Source of the DNA: Devosia lucknowensis
GTDB taxonomy: Bacteria; Pseudomonadota; Alphaproteobacteria; Rhizobiales; Devosiaceae
Assembly (NCBI RefSeq): GCF_900177655.1
Contig: NZ_FXWK01000002.1
Span: forward strand, 62,001 to 126,000
Length of the DNA: 64,000 nt
Direction of reading: 5' to 3'
The position numbers were made by a program, and so were the translations under genes. Below the pieces are notes generated by a model. That model had not been told where the DNA came from and did no database searches. It saw nothing but the letters and a program-made list of their open reading frames with translations. Below are positions 18,358 through 28,315 of this stretch, piece by piece (position 1 is the stretch's first letter; the number at the start of each line of letters is the position of its first letter).

Positions 18358-19087
18358 ACGCCGTCCAGCCACCGTCGATGATGTGGACCTGCCCAGTGGT
18401 ATAGGTGGCGCCGGCGAGATAGACCGCCAGATCGGCGACCTCGTCGGGCCGTGCAATGCGGCCGATGGGCTGGCGGGCGATGAAGGCCTTTTTCGCGCCT
18501 TCGAAATCGCCGGTGGCGGTCCAGCGGTCGTGAAGGCTGGGAGAGTCCACCGTGCCGGGGCAGATGGCGTTCACGCGGATATTGCTGGTGGTGTAGTCGG
18601 CGGCGATGGATTTGGTGAGGCCGACGACGGCGGCCTTGGAAATGGTATAGGCGGCGCGGTTGGGCACGCCTTTGACCGAGGAGGCGACGGTCGCCATGTT
18701 GATGATGGCGCCATCCTTGCGCGCGAGCATCTGCGGCAGGATCGCCTTGATGGTGCGGATCTGGGCGCGGACATTGAGATCGAGCGCGAAATCGAGATCA
18801 TCGTCGCTCATGTCGAGCAGCGCACCGGAATGGACGACGCCGGCGCAATTGAAGAGCACGTCGATATGGCCGATTTCGGCGACGGCCTGGGCAACGGCGT
18901 CACTGGACAGCACGTCGAGCACACGCGTGGTGATGTTCGGGACGGTATCGAGGCTCCTGAGCCTTTCGGCATTGATATCGGTCGCAATCACCTTGGCGCC
19001 AGCTTTCGCAAAAGCGCGGGCCGAGGCCTCGCCGATGCCCTGTGCGGCGGCAGTGATGAGAACGATCTTTCCGGTGAGGTCGGCCAT
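18356..19087 (-). CDS. SDR dehydrogenase, probable 2-keto-3-deoxy-L-fuconate dehydrogenase
   Basis: 243 residues. It has the NAD-binding TAAAQGIGEA at about 12-21, NCAG near 81, and the catalytic YTISK near 143-147. The RWTATGDFEGAKKAFIARQP stretch is typical of the deoxyfuconate/BDH2-like group. The predicted reaction is oxidation of 2-keto-3-deoxy-L-fuconate to the 2,4-diketo acid with NAD. AAAGGA precedes the ATG. The assignment rests largely on the adjacent fuconate dehydratase and sugar transporter. Confidence 0.8.
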   Translation of the reverse strand: MADLTGKIVLITAAAQGIGEASARAFAKAGAKVIATDINAERLRSLDTVPNITTRVLDVLSSDAVAQAVAEIGHIDVLFNCAGVVHSGALLDMSDDDLDFALDLNVRAQIRTIKAILPQMLARKDGAIINMATVASSVKGVPNRAAYTISKAAVVGLTKSIAADYTTSNIRVNAICPGTVDSPSLHDRWTATGDFEGAKKAFIARQPIGRIARPDEVADLAVYLAGATYTTGQVHIIDGGWTA

Positions 19088-19112
19088 TTTGGTCCTTTGG
19101 AAGTGTGCCCGT

Positions 19113-19158
19113 CGCCCCCTCCCAATCTTTCCCTGCGGGAAGGGTTGAAGAGGGGGCG
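19113..19158. repeat. Hairpin behind the CUT2 binding-protein gene
   Basis: Perfect outer arms CGCCCCCTC and GAGGGGGCG enclose an inner TTTCCC-TGC-GGGAAG stem. It begins 12 nt after the stop of the binding-protein gene on its transcript and has no U-run, which fits an mRNA-stabilising element. Confidence 0.65.
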
Positions 19159-19170
19159 AGAGCCCGTGAC

Positions 19171-20118
19171 TTAGTCGTAGAGCACGGCCGCGATTTCAGG
19201 ATCGGCCATGTTGCTCTTGTCGTAATAGGCGAAACCCGAGTCGATGATCTTGGGCAAGGTTTCGCCCTTGAGCGCGCCGATGGCGGCCTTCACCGTCTCG
19301 TAGCCGATGCCCACCGGGTTCTGGGTGATGGCGCCGGCCATCGCACCGGACTCGATGAAGCCCTTCTGCGCCGCGCCAGAGTCGAAGCCGATGACGACGA
19401 TATCGCTGCCGAGTTCGGTCTTGCCGTTGACCACGCCGATTGCCGAGCCTTCATTGGCACCGAAAATGCCCTTGAGGTCGGGGTTGGCGAGCAGGATGGA
19501 CTTGGTGATTTCGGTCGACTGCAGCTGGTCGCCGCCGCCGTACTGAACCGAGACTACTTCGATATTGGGGTGGGCTTCCTTGATGCGGTTGACGAAGCCG
19601 TCCACGCGATCGATGCCGGTGCGGCTGGTCTGGTCGTGGGCGACCACGGCGACCTTGCCTTCGTCGCCGATGAGTTCGGCCATCTTGTCGGCGGCCATGG
19701 CGGCGGCAGCGACGTTGTCGGTGGTCACGGTGGTCAGCGGAATATCGCTATCGACGCCGCTGTCGAAGGCGATGACCGGGATGTTGGCGGCCTTTGCCTG
19801 TTCGAGCAGCGGGCTGGCGGCCTGGCTGTCGAGCGCGGCGAAACCGATGGCATCGGGCTGGCGGGACAGGGCCGCGGCCAGCATGTCCATCTGGCGATCG
19901 ACCTGGGTTTCGGTTTCGGGACCCTCGAAGGTCACGTTGGCGCCAAACTCGGCGGCAGCCTTGTCGGCACCGGCCTTCACGGCCTGCCAGAACTGGTGCT
20001 GGAAGCCCTTGGAGATGAGCGCGATATCGTAACTGTCCTGCGCAAGGACGGCGGGGCCGGACGCGGCCAGCATGGCTATGGCGCTGAGCGCGCCGATCAG
20101 GCTACGGCGGGTGAGCAT
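19171..20118 (-). CDS. CUT2 ABC transporter sugar-binding protein (RbsB type)
   Basis: 315 residues. It has a twin-arginine-like start (MLTRRSLIGALSAIAMLAAS) and a signal peptide ending near VLA-QD at about 27, so it is periplasmic. The body is a type-1 periplasmic binding fold (DIALISKGFQHQFWQAVKAG; FAALDSQAASPLLEQAK; GIFGANEGSAIGVV). The start at 20118 has a GGAGGAAA site; an upstream ATG lacks one. With the ATPase and permease upstream it forms a ribose-type importer, here predicted for L-fucose or a related deoxy sugar. Confidence 0.88.
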   Translation of the reverse strand: MLTRRSLIGALSAIAMLAASGPAVLAQDSYDIALISKGFQHQFWQAVKAGADKAAAEFGANVTFEGPETETQVDRQMDMLAAALSRQPDAIGFAALDSQAASPLLEQAKAANIPVIAFDSGVDSDIPLTTVTTDNVAAAAMAADKMAELIGDEGKVAVVAHDQTSRTGIDRVDGFVNRIKEAHPNIEVVSVQYGGGDQLQSTEITKSILLANPDLKGIFGANEGSAIGVVNGKTELGSDIVVIGFDSGAAQKGFIESGAMAGAITQNPVGIGYETVKAAIGALKGETLPKIIDSGFAYYDKSNMADPEIAAVLYD

Positions 20119-20202
20119 GGATTTCCTCCCAAATGCTGTCTTGATGGTCTGCACGTTGACTTTTCGTGTTGTTGGCGCTTTTCGCGCAGGTGAGGCCGGC
20201 GC

Positions 20203-21198
20203 CTAAAGTTTGCGGCGCCGCAGGATATCGGCATAGACGGCCAGAATGATGATGCAGCCGGTCACGACCGTCTGCCATTCCTGGGCCACCGAAAGGATGC
20301 GCAGGCCATTGGCCAGCACGGAAATGATGAGCGCGCCGATCAGCGTGCCGAGCACAGTGCCGCGTCCACCCGAGAGCGAGGTGCCGCCGATGACCACGGC
20401 TGCAATGGCATCGAGTTCGTAGCCCTGACCGAGGGCGGGCTGCGCCGAATTAAGACGGCTGGCAATCAGAAGGCCGGCTACGCCGCAGATCGACCCGGCA
20501 AGCGCATAGACGGCGATCTTCCAGCGGTCGACATTGACGCCGGAGAGACGCACCGCCTCTTCGTTGGACCCGAGCGCAAAGGTGTAGCGGCCCAGCGCGG
20601 TCTTGCCGAGGATGAAGGCGGCCAGCAGGGCCACGGCGAAAAGGATCAGCACGCCATTGGGAATGGGCAGAGCCGGGATGACCGAGCCGACCGCAGAGCC
20701 CAGCGAAATCTGGCTGAAGCCGGGCGTGTCGTTGAAGTAGATCGGTCGCGTGCCCGAAATGACCAGAGACAGGCCCTTGAGGATCAGCATCATGCCCAAG
20801 GTGGCAATGAAGGGCGGCACCTTGAGCTTGGCAATGACCGTGCCCGAGATCAGCCCCGAAACCGTGCCTGCAATGATGGCGCCGATGATGCCGAGCGGCA
20901 TGGGCAGGCCCCAATAGGTCAGGATTACACCAGCCACCACAGCGCAGAAGGTCATCAGCGTGCCGACGCTCAGGTCGATGCCGCCGGTGATGATGACGAG
21001 CGTCGCCGCGATCGCCAGCACCCCATTGACCGAAGTCGCCTGCAGGATGGCCAGGATATTCTGGGTCTGCATGAAATTGGGCGAGGCCAGCGAGAATACC
21101 AGGATCAACGCGATCAGCCCGGAAAAGGCGAGCAGCCGGTGGAAGGCACCAGAAATGCGCGGGCCGGTCTTGACGGCGGGGGCTGCGGTGTCGGTCAT
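20203..21198 (-). CDS. CUT2 ABC transporter permease (RbsC type)
   Basis: 331 residues, with 8-10 predicted membrane helices. The family signature is present: GGIDLSVG at about 71-78, ATLGMMLILKGLSLVISGT near 130, and GYELDAIAAVVIGGTSLSGGRGTVLGT (about 250-276, quoted in pieces). It forms the channel of the fucose-cassette importer. The 141-nt gap before it holds a palindromic repeat. Confidence 0.92.
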   Translation of the reverse strand: MTDTAAPAVKTGPRISGAFHRLLAFSGLIALILVFSLASPNFMQTQNILAILQATSVNGVLAIAATLVIITGGIDLSVGTLMTFCAVVAGVILTYWGLPMPLGIIGAIIAGTVSGLISGTVIAKLKVPPFIATLGMMLILKGLSLVISGTRPIYFNDTPGFSQISLGSAVGSVIPALPIPNGVLILFAVALLAAFILGKTALGRYTFALGSNEEAVRLSGVNVDRWKIAVYALAGSICGVAGLLIASRLNSAQPALGQGYELDAIAAVVIGGTSLSGGRGTVLGTLIGALIISVLANGLRILSVAQEWQTVVTGCIIILAVYADILRRRKL

Positions 21199-21235
21199 GT
21201 TCTGGCTCCCTTATCTTTGTGGTGCGCGGTGAAAA

Positions 21236-21322
21236 TCCCCCTCATCCGGCGCTGCGCGCCACCTTCTCCCCGAGTGGGAGAAGAATAAGAGGACTCCGCC
21301 GAAGCCGGGTCGGTGAGGGGGA
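21236..21322. repeat. Long palindromic repeat between ATPase and permease genes
   Basis: Outer arms TCCCCCTCA and TGAGGGGGA flank a perfect inner stem CTTCTCCC-CGAGT-GGGAGAAG at 21263-21283. Its layout matches the element at 18257-18357. It probably folds in the transcript between the rbsA-type and rbsC-type genes. Confidence 0.65.
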
Positions 21323-21339
21323 ATTTCGGCATCAATTGA

Positions 21340-22896
<1,557 letters not shown>

Positions 22897-22980
22897 TTCT
22901 CTCTCCCTTTCGATCCCGCCCGATCTGTGTCGGGTCGCGAAACTGCATCGAGCTAATGACAAGTCCATCAGGCTGTCAAG

Positions 22981-22991
22981 TGGTCAGACCA
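22981..22991. promoter_or_regulatory. GntR/FadR-type operator
   Basis: The perfect palindrome TGGTC-A-GACCA lies in the 142-nt region between the divergent CUT2 operon and the GntR-family gene. It matches the TGGTNNNACCA-type sites that FCD-domain GntR regulators recognise. This makes it the likely control site for both directions. Confidence 0.7.
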
Positions 22992-23038
22992 GTGGACAGG
23001 GATTGTCTCCGGCGCTATGACAGGCCAAAGGGGGCGTC

Positions 23039-23731
23039 ATGAAACTCCAGGCCGTATCGAACCGCAAACTCTACATCCAGATCGCAGACCAGATCCGCGA
23101 CCAGATCCACGCCGGTGCGGTGGAGCCTGGCCGTCAGCTGCCCTCGGAACGGGACCTGGCACAGAACCTGGGCGTATCGCGCCCCACCGTGCGCGAGGCG
23201 CTGATCGCCCTGGAAGTGGCGGGGCTGGTGGAGGTTCGTGTGGGTGTCGGCGCCTTTGTGCGCAAGCCCGACACGCCCGATGACGGCCTTCCCGAGCAGA
23301 GCGCCTCGCCGCTGGAAATCATGGCCGTTCGACGCCTGCTCGAACCGGAAGTCGCGGCCCTGGCGACCCAGTCGATTTCGCCCGAAGGCACCGCGCGCCT
23401 GGGCGAAGCCATCCGCTGGATGCGCACCGAGAGCCAGGCCGGCAACTGGTCCTCCGAAAGCGACCGCATGCTGCACATGACGCTTGCCGATGCATGCGGC
23501 AACGCCGTGCTGCGCGACATGCTCGATGGACTGTGGAATTCGCGGCGCGACAAGGTCGATACGCGCTTCCACCAGCATCTGGCCGATATCGGCGACGTGC
23601 GCGCCCACATCCTTGCCGACCACGAAGCGATTGTCGGTGCCGTGGTCAGCGGCAATGCCGAAGGCGCCCGAACCGCCATGGCCCGGCATCTGCAATATGT
23701 TGCCGATGCCATGCTGGATGCGTGGGAATAG
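23039..23731 (+). CDS. FadR/GntR family regulator (FCD domain)
   Basis: 230 residues. The N-terminal winged helix (about 8-75; IADQIRDQIHAGAVEPGRQL, PSERDLAQNLGVSRPTVREA) is followed by a helical FCD ligand-binding domain with metal-site His residues (HMTLADACGN near 145; HLADIGDVRAHILADHEAIV near 180-200). FCD regulators sense carboxylates and sugar acids, so fuconate or a derivative is a reasonable effector. It diverges from the fucose transporter operon and abuts the CutC gene tail-to-tail with no spacer. Confidence 0.9.
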   Translation: MKLQAVSNRKLYIQIADQIRDQIHAGAVEPGRQLPSERDLAQNLGVSRPTVREALIALEVAGLVEVRVGVGAFVRKPDTPDDGLPEQSASPLEIMAVRRLLEPEVAALATQSISPEGTARLGEAIRWMRTESQAGNWSSESDRMLHMTLADACGNAVLRDMLDGLWNSRRDKVDTRFHQHLADIGDVRAHILADHEAIVGAVVSGNAEGARTAMARHLQYVADAMLDAWE

Positions 23732-24445
23732 TCATTCCAGGGCGGCCCGGAGCGCCTGAACCTTCTGGCGGCTGGTGCGGCGCCGGTTCGGGCTGACAAA
23801 GCCCAACCTCGCCGCGGCCTCGCTGTCCGGCGTCGCCAGTTCGCTACAGGCGCCGTGCAGGGCCGGGAGCGGCGCCCGCGACAGGATCGACGGCGCCGTC
23901 TCGGCGGTCACACCCGACCCTGCCATGATAGTAATTCGCCCGGCCGCCAGGCGATGCACCAGGGCCAGGTCGTCGACGCCGTCGAGGGCAGTTCGGGCCC
24001 GCCCGGCGGTCAGGATCGTATCGAAGCCAAGGGCGACGGCCTGCTCGATGGCCTCGGCCAGGTCCGGCACGAGATCGAAGGCTCGGTGCAGCGTCTTGGG
24101 CATGCTTCCGGCCTGCGCGACGAGCCGCGCGAGGACCTCCTCATCGAGAGTGCCGTCGGACCGGCTGGCGCCGAGCACGACCCCGGCCAGGCCAGCTGCG
24201 CGCGCCGCATCGATGTCCGCCAGCATGGCATCGACCTCGCGCGCCGAAAACACGAAGTCCCCGCCCCGCGGCCGGATCATGGAACGCACAGGAACGCCTG
24301 CATTGCGCGCCAGTGCCATCAACCCGGGCGTCGGCGTCAGACCGCCCAATTCCAGCACGGAACATAGCTCGATCCGGTCGGCACCACCGGCGATGGCATC
24401 CGCCATGCCCTCGGCATCGTCAACGCAGATTTCCAGAAGAGTCAT
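23732..24445 (-). CDS. cutC: CutC family protein
   Basis: 237 residues, a TIM-barrel protein of the CutC family. Typical segments are LEICVDDAEGMADAIAGGAD at 4-23, RIELCSVLELGGLTPTPG, MIRPRGGDF near 57-65, LHRAFDLV near 118, and TAGRA near 146. CutC was named for copper tolerance, but its biochemical role remains uncertain. It overlaps the upstream sugar-kinase gene by 4 nt, which here argues for a sugar-linked function. The stop codon directly abuts that of the GntR gene. Confidence 0.9.
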   Translation of the reverse strand: MTLLEICVDDAEGMADAIAGGADRIELCSVLELGGLTPTPGLMALARNAGVPVRSMIRPRGGDFVFSAREVDAMLADIDAARAAGLAGVVLGASRSDGTLDEEVLARLVAQAGSMPKTLHRAFDLVPDLAEAIEQAVALGFDTILTAGRARTALDGVDDLALVHRLAAGRITIMAGSGVTAETAPSILSRAPLPALHGACSELATPDSEAAARLGFVSPNRRRTSRQKVQALRAALE

Positions 24446-25356
24446 GCCGCGCCCTCCGAAAAGGCCAGGCTCGCGGCCCCGATCAGGCCGGCATCGACCG
24501 TCAATTGCGCGGGGACGACAAGCGGGCGATCAATGCGGCGCAAGATGCGCGACCGCACGGCCTCGTCGAGCCGCGCCACCAGCGCGTGGGCATTGCCCAG
24601 GCCGCCACCGACTGGGATGATGTCCGGGCCGACGATGTTCACCGTCAGGGCCAGGGGCACGCTGACCAGTTCGACATGGAGGTTGATGGTCTGCAGCGCT
24701 TGCGGATCACCTGCTTGCCAAGCCGCGATGATCGCGGTGCTCGGCAGGTCCGCCCCATGCAACAGCCGGTGCAGACGCTCGATGCCGCGCGCTCCGCCGA
24801 TCGTATCGACGCAGCCCGATTGGCCACAACCGCATTCGAAATGCGGCACGGTGCAGGGCGTAATCGCCACCTCGGTCGCTACAGCGGTGCCATGCCCCCA
24901 CTCACCCGAAAGTCCGCCACCACCGCGGAACAGCTTGCCGTCGGCAACGATGCCGCCGCCGACCCCGGTGCCCAGGATGGCGCCGAAGACCACACGGTGT
25001 CCGCGCCCTGCCCCGGCATGCGCCTCGGCAAGGGCAAAGCAGTCGGCATCGTTGGCCACGAAGACAGGCCGATCGAGCCGGTCGGCCAGGTCGGCCGCGA
25101 GAGTGCGACCATCGATGCACGCGATGTTGGCCACGGTCGCCGTCCCGGTCGCGGGATCGACCACGCCTGTCACCGAAATTGAGACTGCGCTCCGCGCAGG
25201 TGCGCCACCCGCTTCGCACAGCGCGGCCACAGCAGCGACGAAATCGTCGAAGTTTTCGCGCGGCGTCGGTATGCGCCCCACCGCCGACAGGTCTCCAGGG
25301 CCTCGGGCAATCGCGGCCTTTATGGTGGTGCCGCCGATATCGAAACAGGTGATCAT
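24442..25356 (-). CDS. ROK family sugar kinase
   Basis: 304 residues. It has the ATP-binding DIGGTTIKAAI near the N-terminus, GVGGGIVADGKLFRGGGG near 130, and the ROK zinc motif CGCGQSGCVD near 170-180, preceded by the His of VPHFE. ROK kinases phosphorylate glucose, GlcNAc, ManNAc or fructose; the specificity is unclear here. The start MITCFDIGG is preferred, though an ATG 7 codons upstream is possible. It is coupled by overlap to cutC and may phosphorylate amino sugars released by the GH20 or NagZ enzymes of this window. Confidence 0.85.
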   Translation of the reverse strand: MITCFDIGGTTIKAAIARGPGDLSAVGRIPTPRENFDDFVAAVAALCEAGGAPARSAVSISVTGVVDPATGTATVANIACIDGRTLAADLADRLDRPVFVANDADCFALAEAHAGAGRGHRVVFGAILGTGVGGGIVADGKLFRGGGGLSGEWGHGTAVATEVAITPCTVPHFECGCGQSGCVDTIGGARGIERLHRLLHGADLPSTAIIAAWQAGDPQALQTINLHVELVSVPLALTVNIVGPDIIPVGGGLGNAHALVARLDEAVRSRILRRIDRPLVVPAQLTVDAGLIGAASLAFSEGAA

Positions 25357-25429
25357 GAACTGGCCTTTTGCGGCCATCTAACGCGCGACTGCGGCGTCTG
25401 GAAACAGCTTTCCGCTCAAGCGTCCGAAA

Positions 25430-26458
25430 TCAGTTCAGGCGCAGCTGATCAAGCAGCGCCGCGGCGAGACGCAGGCTTGCCCCGGTTGCGACGAGCATGG
25501 GCGGCAGTGTCAGCCATTCCAGCGTCCATGCCGCGCCGGAGCGCTCGTTTTCGTGCACGAGGGCCTGATTGAGCGTGCCCGAAAGGCCGGCATTGTGGCG
25601 TGCCAGCGCCACCAGCACCTCGGCATTGACCGGATTGGACTTGTGCGCCATCGCCGATGAGCCGCCACCACCGGCAAGGCCGACGGCTGCCACCTCGTTC
25701 TGCGCCAAAAGCGCGATGTCCATGCCGATCTTGCCCAGCGAGCCGGAGATCTGCGCGAGAAGGCTGCCAAGGGCGACGATAGGGTCGCGCGTTGCCTGCC
25801 ACGGGGTCGCCAACCCAAGGTCGAGGCGACGCGCCATGCCTGTCGCGATCGCGTCGCCATGCCCATCGAAACTGCCGCGATCGCCTACCGGGCCACCGAG
25901 CTGGATGACCAGCAGGCTTCGCCGCATGACGGAAAGCGATCGCAGGTGGCGCTTGAGGGGCTCCGACCAGGACGCCAGCTTGGCGCCCCAGGTGGTGGGG
26001 AGCGCGACCTGCATGCGCGTATGAGCCATCAGGGACGCCTCGCCATGCCGGGCAGCGAGCGTGTCGAGGGTGGAGAGCAGCCCCGAGAGGCGCGCCTCGT
26101 AGACATCGAACACCTTGCCCAGCTGCACCATGAGCGCCGTGTCGATCACATCCTGGCTGGTCGCACCCTTGTGGAGGCTCGCGCGGTCAGCCTCCGCCAC
26201 TCCGGCCTTGAGCTGCCTGATCAGCGCTGGTACTACGACGCCATCTCGCGCCATGCCGGCTTCGAGATTCGGCCAGTCAGGCGCGAAGGCGTCGATAGCG
26301 CGCGCGATGGAGCGCGCTGCAGCGTCCGAAATCAGCCCGGCCTCGGCACTGGCTTCCGCAAGCGCCCGCTCGAAAGCCAGCATGGCGTCGAGTTGGGCCG
26401 CGTCGGACAGCAGCGCTTCGATTTCGGTATCCCCGGTCAGGGCGGAGAGGAGCGTCAT
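25430..26458 (-). CDS. pcaB: 3-carboxy-cis,cis-muconate cycloisomerase
   Basis: 342 residues, somewhat shorter than many PcaB proteins but complete across the fumarase/argininosuccinate-lyase core. Landmarks are KGATSQDVIDTALMVQL near 98-114 and GGSSAMAHKSNPVNAEVL near 253-270, the signature loop with the catalytic Ser. It converts 3-carboxymuconate to 4-carboxymuconolactone. It is the last gene of the pcaDCHGB operon, 111 nt after pcaG. Confidence 0.92.
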   Translation of the reverse strand: MTLLSALTGDTEIEALLSDAAQLDAMLAFERALAEASAEAGLISDAAARSIARAIDAFAPDWPNLEAGMARDGVVVPALIRQLKAGVAEADRASLHKGATSQDVIDTALMVQLGKVFDVYEARLSGLLSTLDTLAARHGEASLMAHTRMQVALPTTWGAKLASWSEPLKRHLRSLSVMRRSLLVIQLGGPVGDRGSFDGHGDAIATGMARRLDLGLATPWQATRDPIVALGSLLAQISGSLGKIGMDIALLAQNEVAAVGLAGGGGSSAMAHKSNPVNAEVLVALARHNAGLSGTLNQALVHENERSGAAWTLEWLTLPPMLVATGASLRLAAALLDQLRLN

Positions 26459-26569
26459 GGTCGTTCCTGTTGAGCGGCGCGGTCATGCCACAGCTTGGGC
26501 CAGGACCGTGCCTGAGGCTACTGGTCTTTCGCAATTGCAGGCCTGTCGCGTTGGCCGGCCGCGGGTCCG

Positions 26570-27181
26570 TCAAATATCGAAGAACACCGTTTCCTTGTCG
26601 CCCTGGAGGTGGATATCGAGCGTATAGGTCGATCCTTCGCGCTGCGCGATCAGGGTCTGACGACGGCGTTTGTCCATGATCTTGTTGAGCACGAAGTCGG
26701 CTTCATTGGCTTCCGCCTCGTCATCAAAGTAGATGCGGGTCTGCAGTCCGATATTGATGCCGCGGGCGACGATCCAGAGCGAGACATGCGGCGCCATCGG
26801 CTTGCCGTCCGGACCCGCCACGCGTCCGGGCTTGATGGTCTCGAACGTGTAGGTGCCATCAGGCTGGGTCGGCTGCCGGCCCCAGCCGGTGAAGGCGGGC
26901 GTCGCATTGGAATTAGGGTTCGTGGGCTGCGCAAAGCCGCCCTCGGCATCGGCCTGCCAGAGTTCGATCACGCCATCACCCACCGGTGCGCCCGAGCCGT
27001 CGATGACCCGGCCGGTGATGGTGATGCGTTCGCCCACCGTGTCCGGCGTCAGCATGGTGACGCCGGGGTCCTTGTCGATGACACCGGTGATGTCACAGAA
27101 GTTGGGCGTCATGCCGATATGCACGTAGGGGCCAGCTGTCTGGGACGGACTTTCCTTGAGGATCGGGGTCGGGTGCAGCAT
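26570..27181 (-). CDS. pcaG: Protocatechuate 3,4-dioxygenase alpha subunit
   Basis: 203 residues. Typical alpha-subunit segments are ESPSQTAGPYVHIGMTPN at the N-terminus, DGVIELWQADAEG near 74, and APHVSLWIVARGINIGLQTR near 135-155. It pairs with PcaH, which carries the Fe(III) ligands, to cleave protocatechuate between its hydroxyl groups. It is 1 nt after pcaH in the operon. Confidence 0.95.
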   Translation of the reverse strand: MLHPTPILKESPSQTAGPYVHIGMTPNFCDITGVIDKDPGVTMLTPDTVGERITITGRVIDGSGAPVGDGVIELWQADAEGGFAQPTNPNSNATPAFTGWGRQPTQPDGTYTFETIKPGRVAGPDGKPMAPHVSLWIVARGINIGLQTRIYFDDEAEANEADFVLNKIMDKRRRQTLIAQREGSTYTLDIHLQGDKETVFFDI

Positions 27182-27182
27182 G

Positions 27183-27929
27183 TCAGTTCCCCTCCAGCTT
27201 GTTTTCGAACATGGTCGAGCGACGGCCGCGCAGCACGATATCGAAACGATAGCAGAGCGCGTCCATGGGCGTAGTGTTGAGCCGGTCGAGCCGCGCGGTC
27301 AGCTGGTCGATTGCGGCCTTGTCATTGATGGTTGCGACGATCGGGCACTGCCAGATCATCGGATCGCCCTCGAAATACATCTGGGTGATGAGGCGCTGCG
27401 CAAAGGCGTGGCCGAAGACCGAGAAATGGATGTGGGCGGGGCGCCAGTCATTGCCGTTATTGGGCCAGGGATAGGCACCGGGCTTGACCGTGCGGAAGTG
27501 GTAAAAGCCGTTCTCGTCGGTGATCGAGCGACCAAAGCCGCCAAAATTGGGATCGAGCGCGGCGACGTAGCCTTCCTTCTTGTGGCGGTAGCGTCCGCCG
27601 GCATTGGCCTGCCAATATTCGACCAGGGTGTTCGGGACGGGCCGGGCATTTTCATCCAGCACCTGGCCATAGACCACCATGCGCTGCCCGATGGCGTCGG
27701 TGCCGTCCTGGCTGAAATTGCGGATAAGGTCGTTGTCGAGCGGACCGAGCTTTTCATGGCCGAAGGTGGGGCCGGTCATTTCCGACTTGGTCGGTCCAAG
27801 CGCCAGAAGGCTGTGCCTTGGGGCGCGGAAGGTCGTGGACTTGTAGCCCGGCGTATCTGCTGCCGGATGCCAGGCGCGGTCACGCTGGAACAACTGCCCA
27901 TCGGCTCCGGGTAGAATGATGCCGCTCAT
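27183..27929 (-). CDS. pcaH: Protocatechuate 3,4-dioxygenase beta subunit
   Basis: 248 residues. It has the intradiol dioxygenase signature, with the iron ligands expected at the Tyr residues around GGRYRHKKEGY (about 120) and at the two His of WRPAHIHFSVFG (near 170). It is the catalytic subunit of the ring-cleaving enzyme and yields 3-carboxy-cis,cis-muconate. It overlaps pcaC by 4 nt. Confidence 0.95.
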   Translation of the reverse strand: MSGIILPGADGQLFQRDRAWHPAADTPGYKSTTFRAPRHSLLALGPTKSEMTGPTFGHEKLGPLDNDLIRNFSQDGTDAIGQRMVVYGQVLDENARPVPNTLVEYWQANAGGRYRHKKEGYVAALDPNFGGFGRSITDENGFYHFRTVKPGAYPWPNNGNDWRPAHIHFSVFGHAFAQRLITQMYFEGDPMIWQCPIVATINDKAAIDQLTARLDRLNTTPMDALCYRFDIVLRGRRSTMFENKLEGN

Positions 27930-28315
27930 TGCGCTGCCTCCTGACGCTTGGCCAATTCCTGTTTCGCGATCTTGTAGGCGCCATTGGCTGCCGGCACGCC
28001 AGCATAGACGGCGACATGCAGCAACAGCTCCTTGATATCGTCTTCGGTCGCGCCGGTATTGACCGTGGCGCGCACATGCATGGCGAATTCCTCTTCATGA
28101 CCGAGGCCCGCCAGCAGCGCCAGGGTGATCATGGAGCGCTCGCGCTTGGTCAGGCCCGGCCGCGACCATACCGATCCCCAGGCGCCTTCGGTGATGAAGG
28201 TCTGGAAATCCTCGTCGAACCCGGTCTTGCGAGCGGTAGCGGTGTCGACATGGGCGTCGCCCAGCACCGACCGTCGCGTCGCCATGCCACGATCGAACAA
28301 GCTCGTGTCAGCCAT
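27926..28315 (-). CDS. pcaC: 4-carboxymuconolactone decarboxylase
   Basis: 129 residues, a stand-alone CMD-domain protein. The region from FITEGAWGSVWSRPGLT to HVRATVNTGATEDDIKELLL, including GHEEEFAMH, matches the family. It decarboxylates 4-carboxymuconolactone to 3-oxoadipate enol-lactone. It overlaps both pcaD (8 nt) and pcaH (4 nt), giving tight coupling. Confidence 0.94.
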   Translation of the reverse strand: MADTSLFDRGMATRRSVLGDAHVDTATARKTGFDEDFQTFITEGAWGSVWSRPGLTKRERSMITLALLAGLGHEEEFAMHVRATVNTGATEDDIKELLLHVAVYAGVPAANGAYKIAKQELAKRQEAAQ

